This document shows positions 1-10,848 of a stretch of DNA of 64,000 bases, in pieces. A program made the translations under genes and the position numbers. The notes under the pieces are model-generated. The model was not told the origin of the DNA, made no database searches, and saw only the letters and a list, made by a program, of their open reading frames with translations. The stretch is from Acinetobacter sp. NIPH 298. Lineage in GTDB: Bacteria; Pseudomonadota; Gammaproteobacteria; Pseudomonadales; Moraxellaceae. The stretch spans positions 372,001 through 436,000 of the forward strand of contig NZ_KB850054.1 in NCBI RefSeq assembly GCF_000369505.1, in the 5' to 3' direction. How positions within the stretch are numbered: the stretch's first letter is position 1; the number at the start of each line of letters is the position of its first letter.

Positions 1-133
1 GTTGACGCCAGTCTTGTTTTAAAGCCCCTGCACCGGGATTACCCAATAGTAATAATATAAAACTAGTAAATGCTGGAATTAAAATACTAAGAATTGGAGC
101 ATGAGTCTGCCAAAATTGGTAGAAATCAAACAT
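1..133 (-). CDS. mrpD: Na+/H+ antiporter subunit D, N-terminal fragment (truncated by window edge)
   Basis: The gene starts with ATG at 133-131 and runs out of the window after about 44 codons. The visible part is a short polar N-terminus (MFDFYQFWQTHAP) followed by one hydrophobic helix. This is what the start of an MrpD/MnhD subunit (NuoN/NuoM-like, proton-translocating) looks like. Its start codon overlaps the stop of mrpC by one base (TAATG), so the two are translationally coupled. The assignment rests mainly on the conserved A-C-D order of mrp/mnh operons, since too little protein is visible for motif checks. Confidence 0.75.
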   Translation of the reverse strand, partial: MFDFYQFWQTHAPILSILIPAFTSFILLLLGNPGAGALKQDWRQ

Positions 134-516
134 TATGGCTCATCCTCACGTGGGTCATAAGTCAAGGTTGGATCTTCTTTTGAGTCGACATGATCTGTGC
201 CTGACTCATAACGACTGCGCAATGCCAGTTGTACGATAAATGCGGTGGTCGCAAAACCAATCACAATTGCGGTCAGTACCAATGCTTGAGGTAATGGGTC
301 AGACACTCTGGTAGTTTCAGTCAGTACAGCAGGCGCGTTGACTTGGGTTCGTCCCATTGCAAACAAAAACAAGTTCACGGCATAGCCAATCATGACCAGT
401 CCGAGTACCACAGGGAATGTTCTGGCACGTAGAATTAAATAAATGCCTGTCGCAGTCAGTAAACCAATACCAGAAGCGAGTAAAAATTCAATACTGAGCA
501 TATTATTTGTCTCCAC
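133..516 (-). CDS. mrpC: Na+/H+ antiporter subunit C (NuoK-like)
   Basis: A 127-residue integral membrane protein with three predicted helices, matching the size and pattern of MrpC/MnhC, the NuoK homologue of the multi-subunit Mrp cation/proton antiporter in the inner membrane. The stretch GLVMIGYAVNLFLF around residues 38-51 and the PLPQALVLTAIVIG stretch around 74-87 are typical of the family. The charged tail is cytoplasmic. The start overlaps the end of mrpA by 14 bases and the stop overlaps mrpD by one, so it sits inside one operon read leftward. Mrp complexes exchange Na+ (or other monovalent cations) for H+ and support alkali and salt tolerance. Confidence 0.92.
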   Translation of the reverse strand: METNNMLSIEFLLASGIGLLTATGIYLILRARTFPVVLGLVMIGYAVNLFLFAMGRTQVNAPAVLTETTRVSDPLPQALVLTAIVIGFATTAFIVQLALRSRYESGTDHVDSKEDPTLTYDPREDEP

Positions 517-3346
517 TTGGGATTGGTCCCGTCATACCCGAGTGACGTGAGTCACCTAAGACCGAAATCAACAACATGGTTGCACCCACGACGGTGATGT
601 AGACCCCTAAATCAAATGGCAATGCAGAAGCTAAATGCATTTTTCCAATCAGAGGAGGTTCTACATAGATATGTGCACTGGTGAGGAATGGGCGTGCCCA
701 GAACCAAGCGCCAACACCTGTTAAACCTGCAATCATTAGGCCTGAACCAATACAAATTTCGTATAAACGACCCGACTTGGCTTTAATTATTCTTTCAGCT
801 TGATCTTGTCCCAAGGCAATATACTGAATGATCAGCGCCATTGCGGTGACTAGACCCGCGATAAAACCACCACCTGGATAGTTATGTCCACGTAAGAAGA
901 TATAAATGCTGATCACAAGCGCGATCGGCAATATCCAAGAAGCAGCAATACGCAACATCAAGGGAGATGGATTAAAACGATAGGTTAATCCTTGGGTCAC
1001 CGTGGTGCCATGCGTACGCATACCGTCCATCAAGCACAGTGCACCAATGGCAGCAATCCCAAGGACCACGATTTCACCGAAGGTATCGAAGCCACGGAAG
1101 TCAACCAGAATGACATTGACCACATTTGAACCGCCACCCAACGGGATGGATTGCTGCAAGAAGAACCATGAAATTGAATTATGGTCTCGACTCAGGATTA
1201 GCCATGCGATCCAGCCAATCCCTAAGCCACCTGCAATCGCAAGACTGGCATCGCGCCAACGATGTGGGCGCGTTGATTCGTAAGGTGTAAGTTGTGGCAG
1301 TAAAGACAAACTCATTAACAATAAAATGGTGGTCACCACATCTACAGTGATTTGCGTTAGCGCCAAATCAGGTGCAGATAAAGCCACGAAGGTCATGGTC
1401 ACGACTAAACCGACCGCGCCGCTAATCAAGATGGCTTTGATTCGTTCATGATGGAACCAAAGCATCATCCAACAACCAGAGAACAATGTGAGCCAAAGTA
1501 CAATGGCAGCCCAAGGTGCATGTGTCAGTTCACGTGTACCTGTGGTTAAACCTTGATTGAAGAGGGGTAAAGCCACCATGACGATGCTAAACAGCACAAT
1601 TAAAAATAAGTAGTGCTGTAAAGAACCATTTTCAGTGCGTTGTTTTATTTTGCGACTGATCAGTAATAAGTGTTTAAGGAACAGTTCAAATAAGATTTTG
1701 CCCTGAAATTTGCCAAGATGAGGATCGAGATCAATTTTACGGATACGACCATCTTTAGCCAGTGCGAAGTAAAATATTGTACCGCCCACCAAGGCAATCA
1801 GACTCATGATCAGCGGTGCGTTAACGCCATGCCATATCGCTAAATGTGTTCCAGCAAACTCTGGCTGTGCCAAACTGGCACGCGTTACACTGTTGACAAA
1901 TGTTTCAGCCAATAGTGCTGGGAAAATACCCACCAAAATACATAAGGCTGCCAAAATAATGGCAGGCATACGCATGCCTAAGTGTGGTTCATGCGCATCT
2001 TTATGCGGAACCTGCTTACCCACTTCGCCATCAAAAAATACGCCATGGACTAAGCGGATTGAATAACTCACCGCAAAGATACCAGCTAAAGTCGCCACAA
2101 TTGCGGAAGCAATCATGACAGGACCAGATAGATTTACCAGCAACTCAGTAAAGAACATTTCTTTAGAGAGGAAACCATTGGTGAGGGGGACACCCGCCAT
2201 TGAAGCGGCAGTGATCATGGTGAGCGTGGCTGTGAATGGTAATAGTTGCCAAATGCCACTTAGCTTACGTAAATCACGTGTGCCAGTCTCATGGTCAATA
2301 ATGCCTGCAATCATAAACAATGCGGCTTTAAAGGTTGCATGGTTAATGATATGAAAAATTGCCGCTGCAACTGCAAGCGGAGAACCAATACCGAGTAGGC
2401 AAACGATCAAACCTAAATGGCTGATGGTCGAATAAGCCAACAGCCCTTTGAGATCTTCTTTGAAAATGGCAAAACCTGCGGCCATACACAAGGTAAACAG
2501 ACCAACAAAAGTCACGATATTGTGATACAGCGCAGCACCAATAAAGATCGGTGCTAAACGAGCCAGCAAGAAAATCCCTGCTTTAACCATCGTGGCGGAG
2601 TGTAGGTAGGCAGACACTGGTGTCGGTGCTGCCATGGCATTCGGAAGCCAAAAATGAAATGGAAACTGCGCACTTTTGGTAAATGCACCGAGTAAAATCA
2701 ACAATAACGTGGGTACAAAAAGTTCATGCTGTTGAATGGTATCTTTCATCAGCACCAGTTGGTCGATCTCGTATGTTCCAGTGATTTGTCCAAGCAGGAC
2801 AAAACCACCCAGCATCGCAAGGCCACCTAAGCCTGTTATGGTGAGCGCCATACGTGCACCGCGTTGCGCCGCATCGTAATTGCTCCAATAACCCACCAGT
2901 AGGAAGGATGAAATACTGGTCAGTTCCCAAAATACTAATAATAAAATCAGGTTGTTAGAAAACGAAATCCCGAGCATCGCTGCCATAAACAGCATCAGTA
3001 ACTGATACAGTTTGGTCAGCGAATTTTTAGGGCTTAGATAATAATAGGCATAAATATAAATGAGGGTACCGATACCGCTAATCAGTAGACCAAATAATAG
3101 ACCTAAGGCATCAAGGCGGAAACTGAGATTGATTCCAAGTTGTGGTAGCCAATCCCAGCTTTGTTGCAGGGTATTGCCCTGAAGAATAGTTGGTGCCTGA
3201 GTTAATAATAAAATAAAACAACTCAGACTGATGCCAATCGCCCCAAGTGCCGTCATGCCACGTGAGATACGTTGCAATTGTGGGATTAGGGTGGTGCCGA
3301 GTATGAGCGGTAATAGGATAATAATCGGTAGCACACTGGTATCCAT
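503..3346 (-). CDS. mrpA: Na+/H+ antiporter subunit A with fused MrpB domain
   Basis: The reading frame is open to 3388, but ATG at 3346 (MDTSVLPIIILLP) is the better start because it begins directly before the first membrane helix; this gives 947 residues. The N-terminal ~500 residues are a NuoL-like proton-translocating module containing the conserved PFHFWLPNAMAAPTPVSAYL segment. The middle and end match MrpA C-terminal and MrpB domains (region ending in the GHNYPGGGFIAGLV motif), so mrpB is fused here rather than a separate gene. It is the first gene of a leftward mrpA-C-D operon. Function: the large ion-translocating subunit of the Mrp antiporter in the inner membrane. Confidence 0.93.
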   Translation of the reverse strand: MDTSVLPIIILLPLILGTTLIPQLQRISRGMTALGAIGISLSCFILLLTQAPTILQGNTLQQSWDWLPQLGINLSFRLDALGLLFGLLISGIGTLIYIYAYYYLSPKNSLTKLYQLLMLFMAAMLGISFSNNLILLLVFWELTSISSFLLVGYWSNYDAAQRGARMALTITGLGGLAMLGGFVLLGQITGTYEIDQLVLMKDTIQQHELFVPTLLLILLGAFTKSAQFPFHFWLPNAMAAPTPVSAYLHSATMVKAGIFLLARLAPIFIGAALYHNIVTFVGLFTLCMAAGFAIFKEDLKGLLAYSTISHLGLIVCLLGIGSPLAVAAAIFHIINHATFKAALFMIAGIIDHETGTRDLRKLSGIWQLLPFTATLTMITAASMAGVPLTNGFLSKEMFFTELLVNLSGPVMIASAIVATLAGIFAVSYSIRLVHGVFFDGEVGKQVPHKDAHEPHLGMRMPAIILAALCILVGIFPALLAETFVNSVTRASLAQPEFAGTHLAIWHGVNAPLIMSLIALVGGTIFYFALAKDGRIRKIDLDPHLGKFQGKILFELFLKHLLLISRKIKQRTENGSLQHYLFLIVLFSIVMVALPLFNQGLTTGTRELTHAPWAAIVLWLTLFSGCWMMLWFHHERIKAILISGAVGLVVTMTFVALSAPDLALTQITVDVVTTILLLMSLSLLPQLTPYESTRPHRWRDASLAIAGGLGIGWIAWLILSRDHNSISWFFLQQSIPLGGGSNVVNVILVDFRGFDTFGEIVVLGIAAIGALCLMDGMRTHGTTVTQGLTYRFNPSPLMLRIAASWILPIALVISIYIFLRGHNYPGGGFIAGLVTAMALIIQYIALGQDQAERIIKAKSGRLYEICIGSGLMIAGLTGVGAWFWARPFLTSAHIYVEPPLIGKMHLASALPFDLGVYITVVGATMLLISVLGDSRHSGMTGPIPSGDK

Positions 3347-3590
3347 GTCGATGATGTAGGTCGAAAACCTAAAGTGAAATTTATTCAAGACTCACAGGCG
3401 CGCAAAGAGAACGCCAAAGCTTTAAATCTTGAAGCCCAATCAAGTTAATAGAGCAGTAAGTTGTATTGCGCAACTTAGTAATAAAAAGCGGTTTATTTTA
3501 CTACAAAAACAACAAAAAAGATTGGCTTATTACATGAAAAACACAGATCAAAACCTCAAAAGAGCTGGGTGCTGTTATTCGCTTGGCAGG

Positions 3591-4973
3591 CTATAAAGCA
3601 CTTTTTTGCGGGGTATCATCAATTTTAAGTAAGTCTAATAACTCATTTTTTTCTTGTGGACTAAGTTCTTGTATCTGATTGAATAATTCATCAACTCTAC
3701 GCGTCAAGGTCTCTGACTCAACTAAGTCGGGGCTTTGCAGTTCAGTATCCTCTTCTGTCTGTGAAAGTTCACTATATAGTTCAGACAGTTGTTGTTGTGA
3801 TTGCTCTAGATTGATTTCAAAAATTTCTTTTGAGTCTAAGCGCAAACATTGATAGTGGAGTGCATGCTCGAGGAGTTCGTCGCGGTTGCCTGTTACGATG
3901 ATTTGTAAACGAGGGAAGGCTTGATGTAAGCGCTCAAGAATTTCTGCACACATGACTTGATCGAGTTGTGCATCGATTTGGTCAATCAATAGGACACCTT
4001 CGCCCTCTAAACAGGGGTCAAAGCAATGCTGATTGAGTAAACATAAACGACGACTGATGTCTCCAACCAGCGCGATCCATGTTTTTTGTGATGTAGAAAG
4101 TTGCTGGAATGGGATCAATTGTTCTTGATAGCGCACGATGAGCTGGAGCTTTGGTACATATTGAATATAAATATCATCCAGTTCGGGGAACACGGTATTC
4201 AAGCTTTTTTTCAATGCATACAGATTGGGTGCGGAGAGCTGTTTAGGATGATTGAGCAGTTCTTGTTGTAGTTCTTGCAATATTTCAGATTGGTTTTGTT
4301 GATTAAAATCATTGCCCATCAAACGTCTGACGATATGCGCTGAATGAGCATTTTCGACATCACTGATTTCGCGGAACCATTCAAAAAAACGAGTAAAGGT
4401 CGTGTAAGGAATCGCGGTTAGGTCATAGGCTGAGTTTTTTTGTAAAATACCAGGCACATTTTTACTTTGTAAGTTGATGTCTTGGACAAAGCGTTCGGCA
4501 GGATAATAGGCGATCAGAGGAAGACCAAATAACGGATCTTGGAGAATGGTTTTTTGATACAGACTTACCATTTGATCGAGTTGTTGCGTCTCAACCTGAC
4601 TGATTCCGACACCTTGATTATTAAAGGTTTTAAATAACTTCCAGATGCAGTTTTGGGTGTTTTTTTGTTGCGCCGAGCTACTTTCTGTTAAGACATGGTT
4701 GAGCTCACTGCTGATACGCACTTGGGTTTGAATTTTGGCCTGTAAGCACCTCAGCATAATATCTTGATCTGAGATGACCACCCCAGCGGTTCTGATATCT
4801 TTGTATCGCGCTGAAAACCAAGACAGTGCCTGATAGATATTCTTTATAACCGTGGTTTTACCAGTTGCTTGATCGCCTAGGATCAGGGTGATGGGATGCT
4901 GTTCAGGTTTAAACTCAATACGAAGGTCTCGAAACATGCCCACATGTCTAAATTGCACCGATTCAAGTTGCAT
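3591..4973 (-). CDS. RecF/SMC-like AAA ATPase with degenerate catalytic motifs
   Basis: A 460-residue P-loop protein of the AAA_21/RecF-like group. Walker A is intact (GDQATGKTT, residues 33-41). The ABC-type signature region reads QLSTSQKTWIALVGDI (about 291-306), where relatives usually have LSDGE or similar. Walker B reads GVLLIDQIDAQLD (326-338), with Gln332 at the position of the catalytic Glu and no HLHP motif after it. The usual TTHSP switch reads VTGNRDEL. ATP may therefore bind but hydrolysis is probably impaired; this is inference. The C-terminal ~70 residues are acidic and helical. No TOPRIM nuclease domain is visible, so it is not a GajA/OLD protein. It starts 24 bases after a UvrD-like helicase gene, probably in the same operon. 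Function unknown. Confidence 0.8.
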   Translation of the reverse strand: MQLESVQFRHVGMFRDLRIEFKPEQHPITLILGDQATGKTTVIKNIYQALSWFSARYKDIRTAGVVISDQDIMLRCLQAKIQTQVRISSELNHVLTESSSAQQKNTQNCIWKLFKTFNNQGVGISQVETQQLDQMVSLYQKTILQDPLFGLPLIAYYPAERFVQDINLQSKNVPGILQKNSAYDLTAIPYTTFTRFFEWFREISDVENAHSAHIVRRLMGNDFNQQNQSEILQELQQELLNHPKQLSAPNLYALKKSLNTVFPELDDIYIQYVPKLQLIVRYQEQLIPFQQLSTSQKTWIALVGDISRRLCLLNQHCFDPCLEGEGVLLIDQIDAQLDQVMCAEILERLHQAFPRLQIIVTGNRDELLEHALHYQCLRLDSKEIFEINLEQSQQQLSELYSELSQTEEDTELQSPDLVESETLTRRVDELFNQIQELSPQEKNELLDLLKIDDTPQKSAL

Positions 4974-4997
4974 AAGCTTACCTCGATCATGAGCGCT

Positions 4998-6506
4998 TTA
5001 ACCTGCGGTTTTTTGAAGGCTTGGGGGAGCGCATCGTTTTAGTTTTAATTGTTGTATTAAGTCAAAAAGATGATGGATATTTAAACTTACTTTAGCACGA
5101 GTGCAGGCCACGTAAAGTAATCTTAATTCTTCATCTGTAATTTTATGTTCAAGTCCATTTATTTTAAATTGGTAATCATCTTCGATATGCACACGATTCC
5201 ATTCTAGACCTTTGGCTTTATGCGCAGTTGAAATCACATAATCCGCTTGTTCAATTGGGGTGATTTTGGCCAGTGCTCTTTTCAATGGATCTGTACCATG
5301 TTCATCAACCAATTTAACTAAAGGTTTGATGTCACTGCCATCATTGGTTTCACAGTACTCATGCACATCGTGCCAAGAGTTAAACCAAGCTAACTCTGGA
5401 ACATCGACGATACGCTTGCCTTGTTTGAGGAGGCTGGCTGCATCCACAAAACGACTGAGCTTTTGATGATCAGCTTGCAAGCCGACTTTATCACCATGCA
5501 CCAAACCTGCCAGTAACAATTCCATGGCGCGAGCATTGGTCCGACATAGTATTGCATCTCGCATTTTGGTATGTGGTTTATTTACCACACTCGATTTGAC
5601 ATGAGGATTACCCAAAAGCGGTACGCTTTCATTCAGTGCACCCAATAAACTATTGGCCACATCTGCAATCGCATCACCAAAACGAAAGGAGGTGGTTAAC
5701 CGACTTTCAGGCAGGGGCATTTGCTGCATGGCATTGATTGCACCACGCCATGCATAAATTTGTTGGTGTGCATCGCCGACATAAATCACTTGGGTACTTT
5801 TCTGTCGCAACAAAATACCGAGCATCAGTGGATCAGCATCTTGTGCTTCGTCGAACAGCACATAATCCGTTGGAATATTGGGTTCTGACAACGCCCACAA
5901 TTTGAGGTAAATGTCATGCCCAATGCCAGCCTGATGATTGGGATCAATCGACTCTAGCCAGCGACGTTCAACCGCAGGATAAAGATGTTGCTGTAAGGAT
6001 TCGATATCATCTTGATGCAGCCAACTTGGTGCTTGTATATGACGTGGCGCAGGGTATTGCGAACTGGTCGAGCAAAAATAACTGACGGTATTGGACACTA
6101 AACTGGCCAGCCGACTTGGCATCAATACATATTTTTCATAGCGTCCGCCCATCAAGCGTCGCAAGGTAATGGGTTCTAAACGATATTCTTTGGCGATAAA
6201 ACTCGGACTTAAACGCGGTAAACGTAATTTATCGGTGATTCCACGTGGAACACTACGAAATGCCAGCGAGTGAAAAGTACGACAATTGACATTGCCATGA
6301 AATTTACTCTGCGCCTCAGTGGCAATCGCTTTGTTAAACGCCAAATACATACCACGCCGCTCAGGCATAGCATCACTGATCATTTGTAAGGTTGTGGTTT
6401 TACCTGTGCCAGCATAAGCAATCACTTTAAAGGATTGTCCTAAACGAGCATTATCTATGGCAACTGCTTGCTCATAAGTGGCTTTGGGTTTTTCGATATT
6501 TGACAC
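4998..6506 (-). CDS. UvrD/Rep-family superfamily 1 DNA helicase
   Basis: A 502-residue SF1A helicase with all expected motifs: Walker A AYAGTGKTT (30-38), Walker B VLFDEAQDAD (216-225), motif III GDAHQQIYAWRGA (244-256), motif IV TTSFRFG (271-277), motif V VISTAHKAKGLEW near 425 and motif VI LRLLYVACTRAK near 465. It is shorter than UvrD or Rep (~700 residues) and resembles the compact FBH1-like helicases. It should translocate on single-stranded DNA and unwind duplex or strip proteins. It lies nine bases behind hisIE and 24 bases ahead of the ATPase gene at 3591-4973, in a likely three-gene leftward transcript. The exact cellular role cannot be read from sequence. Confidence 0.88.
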   Translation of the reverse strand: MSNIEKPKATYEQAVAIDNARLGQSFKVIAYAGTGKTTTLQMISDAMPERRGMYLAFNKAIATEAQSKFHGNVNCRTFHSLAFRSVPRGITDKLRLPRLSPSFIAKEYRLEPITLRRLMGGRYEKYVLMPSRLASLVSNTVSYFCSTSSQYPAPRHIQAPSWLHQDDIESLQQHLYPAVERRWLESIDPNHQAGIGHDIYLKLWALSEPNIPTDYVLFDEAQDADPLMLGILLRQKSTQVIYVGDAHQQIYAWRGAINAMQQMPLPESRLTTSFRFGDAIADVANSLLGALNESVPLLGNPHVKSSVVNKPHTKMRDAILCRTNARAMELLLAGLVHGDKVGLQADHQKLSRFVDAASLLKQGKRIVDVPELAWFNSWHDVHEYCETNDGSDIKPLVKLVDEHGTDPLKRALAKITPIEQADYVISTAHKAKGLEWNRVHIEDDYQFKINGLEHKITDEELRLLYVACTRAKVSLNIHHLFDLIQQLKLKRCAPPSLQKTAG

Positions 6507-6515
6507 AGGTTTGGA

Positions 6516-7283
6516 TTACGCCTCTTTGCTACGGTTTGCTTTTTCAACTAAACCTGATAAACCTTGACGGCGTGCTAACTCATCTAAAACCACTTGTGGA
6601 TCAAGATCGAAGTAACCAAGCATGACGATACTATGGAACCATAAGTCAGCCACTTCATAGATCAGATCGTGCTTATTTTCCAAAGAAGCATGCACTGCAT
6701 AATCTTTAGCGGCGATGATCGTTTCGACACTTTCTTCGCCGACTTTTTCTAATATTTTATTGATGCCTTTTTTATAAAGGCTTGCGATATACGAGTTATC
6801 TGCTTCTGCTTTTTTGCGTTGTTGCATCAAACGACCTAAATAGTCGAGTACGTCGACTTGCTCACTTTGAACATGATCGTGAGTGTCTGTTTTTGCAGAT
6901 GTGCCGTAAATCGCAGTGGGGTCTTTCAGTTGTGCATCAACAGTTTCCCAGCCTTGCGGGGTGAGTTTGCGATAGAAGCAAGATTCACGTCCTGTATGAC
7001 AGGCAATACCGCCATGTTGTTCGATTTGTAGAATGATGACATCGGCATCACAATCTAGACGAATTTCATGCACCGTTTGGAAATGACCTGATTCTTCGCC
7101 TTTGTGCCATAGTTTTTGGCGTGAACGTGAGTAATACACCGCTTGATTTTTTTCTGCGGTCAATTGCAAAGCTTCACGATTCATCCACGCAACCATTAAC
7201 ACTCGACCAGTTTGATGATGTTGTGCAATGGCAGGAACGAGACCATTGGAATCAAATTTAACTTCATCTAACCAGTTTGACAT
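6516..7283 (-). CDS. hisIE: Bifunctional phosphoribosyl-AMP cyclohydrolase / phosphoribosyl-ATP pyrophosphatase
   Basis: Catalyses steps 2 and 3 of histidine biosynthesis. The N-terminal half (about 1-115) is the HisI cyclohydrolase: [11 protein letters not shown] (59-69), DCDAD (77-81) and the Cys/His motif [14 protein letters not shown] (90-103) bind the metals. The C-terminal half (about 145-245) is the HisE pyrophosphohydrolase, recognised by [15 protein letters not shown] and the following helical MazG-like fold. At 255 residues it is slightly longer than E. coli HisIE because of a linker rich in charged residues. It is the first gene in a leftward cluster with a helicase and an ATPase that have no link to histidine metabolism. 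Confidence 0.95.
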   Translation of the reverse strand: MSNWLDEVKFDSNGLVPAIAQHHQTGRVLMVAWMNREALQLTAEKNQAVYYSRSRQKLWHKGEESGHFQTVHEIRLDCDADVIILQIEQHGGIACHTGRESCFYRKLTPQGWETVDAQLKDPTAIYGTSAKTDTHDHVQSEQVDVLDYLGRLMQQRKKAEADNSYIASLYKKGINKILEKVGEESVETIIAAKDYAVHASLENKHDLIYEVADLWFHSIVMLGYFDLDPQVVLDELARRQGLSGLVEKANRSKEA

Positions 7284-7375
7284 GAGTGAAAATCCATTGA
7301 GTGGAGAGCAGCTAGTTTAGCCTGTGTGGCTAGGGTTGGCTATGCTTGTTGGTTAAAAAATCGCTGATGGGGGTA

Positions 7376-8799
<1,424 letters not shown>

Positions 8800-8940
8800 A
8801 TTATTTTTGAATGAATATTGTCCATCATCATGTCCTTTTGTGTAAGAACACAGATATCTCTATATCATTGTTAAGCCATTATATCGTTTAAGCATAATAC
8901 TTTGTTTTATAGACAAATCAAACTTGACGTTGGTGATCAT

Positions 8941-8980
8941 AGGGGCAAAAGCACCCTGAGAGCGTTTTTGGAAACGCTCT
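8941..8980 (-). terminator. Paired hairpins downstream of the nitrate ABC operon
   Basis: A perfect 9-bp palindrome (AGAGCGTTT/AAACGCTCT, four-base loop, 8959-8980) is followed on the minus strand by a second smaller hairpin (8941-8957, AGGG/CCCT arms). They lie 60-100 bases beyond the stop of the ATPase gene. There is no strong U-run on the minus strand, so this is a terminator-like or mRNA-end-stabilising structure rather than a clean intrinsic terminator. Confidence 0.4.
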
Positions 8981-9039
8981 TGCAGGTTTAGCTTTTGAAG
9001 GAAGTATCGGAAACCGATTCATGGATTGCTCAACAGAGA

Positions 9040-9837
9040 TTAAGCCTCGACATGTTTGTGTTTGTGATGCAAGAATGCCAGCACCTCACCCCGATAATGA
9101 TTGAATTGTGCATCTTCAGTCAAAGCGAGGCGATCACGAGGGCGAGGCAGGTCAACCGTCAAGATTTCACCAATGGTCGCAGCAGGTCCGTTGGTCATCA
9201 TCACAATACGGTCTGATAACAATACTGCTTCATCGACATCATGGGTAATCATGATCATGGTGTTATTTAGCTCTGCCTGAATTTGCATTAATGCATCTTG
9301 TAGCGTGCTGCGCGTGAGCGAATCTAAAGCGCCAAATGGTTCATCGAGTAATAAAACTTTAGGTTTCATTGCCAGTGCACGCCCAATCCCAATCCGTTGT
9401 TTCATTCCCCCTGAAATTTCACTCGGTAATTTATCTTTGGCATGCAGCATATTGACTTGGTTAAGATTGTGAATAATCCAGTCATGACGTTCGGCTTTGC
9501 TCATTTGCGTTTTAAACACAGAATTGACCGCAAGTTCAATATTTTCATAACAACTTAGCCACGGGAGTAGTGAGTGGTTCTGAAACACCACCGCACGATC
9601 ACTACTTGGCGTATTGACTTCTTTGCCATCCAGTAACACCACGCCTTGTGTGGCTTGGTATAGACCTGCAACGATATTTAAAACAGTTGATTTTCCGCAA
9701 CCAGAGTGTCCAATTAATGAAACAAATTCACCTTGATGAATATCGAGATGGATATCCTGTAAAGCGGTAAAAGTTCCACCGCTGTCTTTTTCAAACACCA
9801 TATCGAGATGTTGTAAAGAAAGATATGCTGTACTCAT
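9040..9837 (-). CDS. nrtD: Nitrate/sulfonate-type ABC transporter ATP-binding protein
   Basis: A 265-residue ABC ATPase of the NrtD/SsuB/TauB type. Visible motifs are Walker A GHSGCGKST (43-51), Q-loop QNHSLLPW, signature EISGGMKQRIGIGRAL, Walker B VLLLDEPFGALD and the H-loop MITHDVDEAVLL. It powers import through the permease encoded 14 bases upstream; the binding protein is the first gene of the leftward operon. Substrate assignment to nitrate follows the long NrtA-type binding protein and the sigma-54 promoter; sulfonate, taurine or cyanate are less likely alternatives. Confidence 0.88.
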   Translation of the reverse strand: MSTAYLSLQHLDMVFEKDSGGTFTALQDIHLDIHQGEFVSLIGHSGCGKSTVLNIVAGLYQATQGVVLLDGKEVNTPSSDRAVVFQNHSLLPWLSCYENIELAVNSVFKTQMSKAERHDWIIHNLNQVNMLHAKDKLPSEISGGMKQRIGIGRALAMKPKVLLLDEPFGALDSLTRSTLQDALMQIQAELNNTMIMITHDVDEAVLLSDRIVMMTNGPAATIGEILTVDLPRPRDRLALTEDAQFNHYRGEVLAFLHHKHKHVEA

Positions 9838-9851
9838 ATGTCTATTCCTTA

Positions 9852-10760
9852 TTAGCGAGCGGCAAGAGATTTGTCCCAGCTAAAACGGTGTTGTAGCATG
9901 AGCATTATTCGATCAAGCGCAAAACCAATCAAACCAATGGTGATGACGGCAACGAAAATTCGTGAAGTTGATAGGCTGCTGCCATTTTGAAATTCATCCC
10001 AAAAAAATTTACCTAAGCCTGGATTTTGGGCGAGCATTTCAGCCGCAATCAAGACCATCCAACCCACCCCAACAGATAGGCGTAAACCTGTAAATATCAT
10101 TGGGATAACCGCAGGCAATACAATTTTGGTGAGGTGGGTGTACCAAGAGAGATTCAGTACTTTACTGACATTGATAAAGTCTTGGCTGATTTGTCCTACG
10201 CCGACCATGGTGTTAATCAGGGTAGGCCAGATGGTACACATCGCGACGGTAATGGCTGAAATGACAAATGATTTAGATAGCCCCTCGACTGGATTTACAT
10301 ATAAGGACGCGACCAATAAGCTCACGATCGGTAACCATGCCAGTGGACTAATCGGTTTGAAAATCTGAATAAGTGGATTTAAAGCACGATAAAAATTAGG
10401 GCTTAGACCACAGAGCAAACCCACTGGAATGGCAATCATTGAGGAGATCAGGCAGGCGGTTAGCACCGTTTTTAAACTTGTCAGAATTTGATCAAAAAAA
10501 GTCGGAGGACCACTAAATATGGCGGTCGATCCTTCGGGTAAATTGGCATAAAAGCTTTTTGCAGCTTCTCGCTGATTGAAAAACTCAGCCATTAGACCTT
10601 TAAAGGCATTAAATACTTCCACAGGGCCGGGTAGATTGCCAATATTGGTTTGAATCTGTTGTGATGCACCTTGCCAAACCCCTAAAAATACAAGAATCGC
10701 AATCATCGGCAAGATGACACTTAATACAGTGTGACGTGCTTTTGTTGATAGTTTTTTCAT
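9852..10760 (-). CDS. nrtB: Nitrate-type ABC transporter permease
   Basis: A 302-residue inner-membrane permease of the NtrB/SsuC/TauC family. It has an N-terminal helix (VLSVILPMIAILVFLGVW), a periplasmic loop with a TFFDQILTSLKTVL stretch, and about five further helices. The coupling-helix EAA-type region is seen near SLSWYTHLTKIVLPAVIPMI. The late GLRLSVGVGWMVLIAAEM segment is highly typical of the family. It lies between the binding protein (88 bases upstream) and the ATPase gene (14 bases downstream). One copy would dimerise to form the channel. Confidence 0.87.
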   Translation of the reverse strand: MKKLSTKARHTVLSVILPMIAILVFLGVWQGASQQIQTNIGNLPGPVEVFNAFKGLMAEFFNQREAAKSFYANLPEGSTAIFSGPPTFFDQILTSLKTVLTACLISSMIAIPVGLLCGLSPNFYRALNPLIQIFKPISPLAWLPIVSLLVASLYVNPVEGLSKSFVISAITVAMCTIWPTLINTMVGVGQISQDFINVSKVLNLSWYTHLTKIVLPAVIPMIFTGLRLSVGVGWMVLIAAEMLAQNPGLGKFFWDEFQNGSSLSTSRIFVAVITIGLIGFALDRIMLMLQHRFSWDKSLAAR

Positions 10761-10848
10761 GAAAATTCCCCCTATAACATCAATATAATCTTGGCTGGAT
10801 AAGTGAGCTTTTCAAATCAGGCATCACTTATCCCATGTTCGTAGAGAG

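Noticed and set aside
3591..6506. Calling the ATPase-helicase pair a Gabija defence system
   Set aside because: GajA needs a TOPRIM nuclease domain after the ATPase; the 460-residue protein ends in a short helical tail and has none. The gene order behind hisIE also does not look like a defence island.
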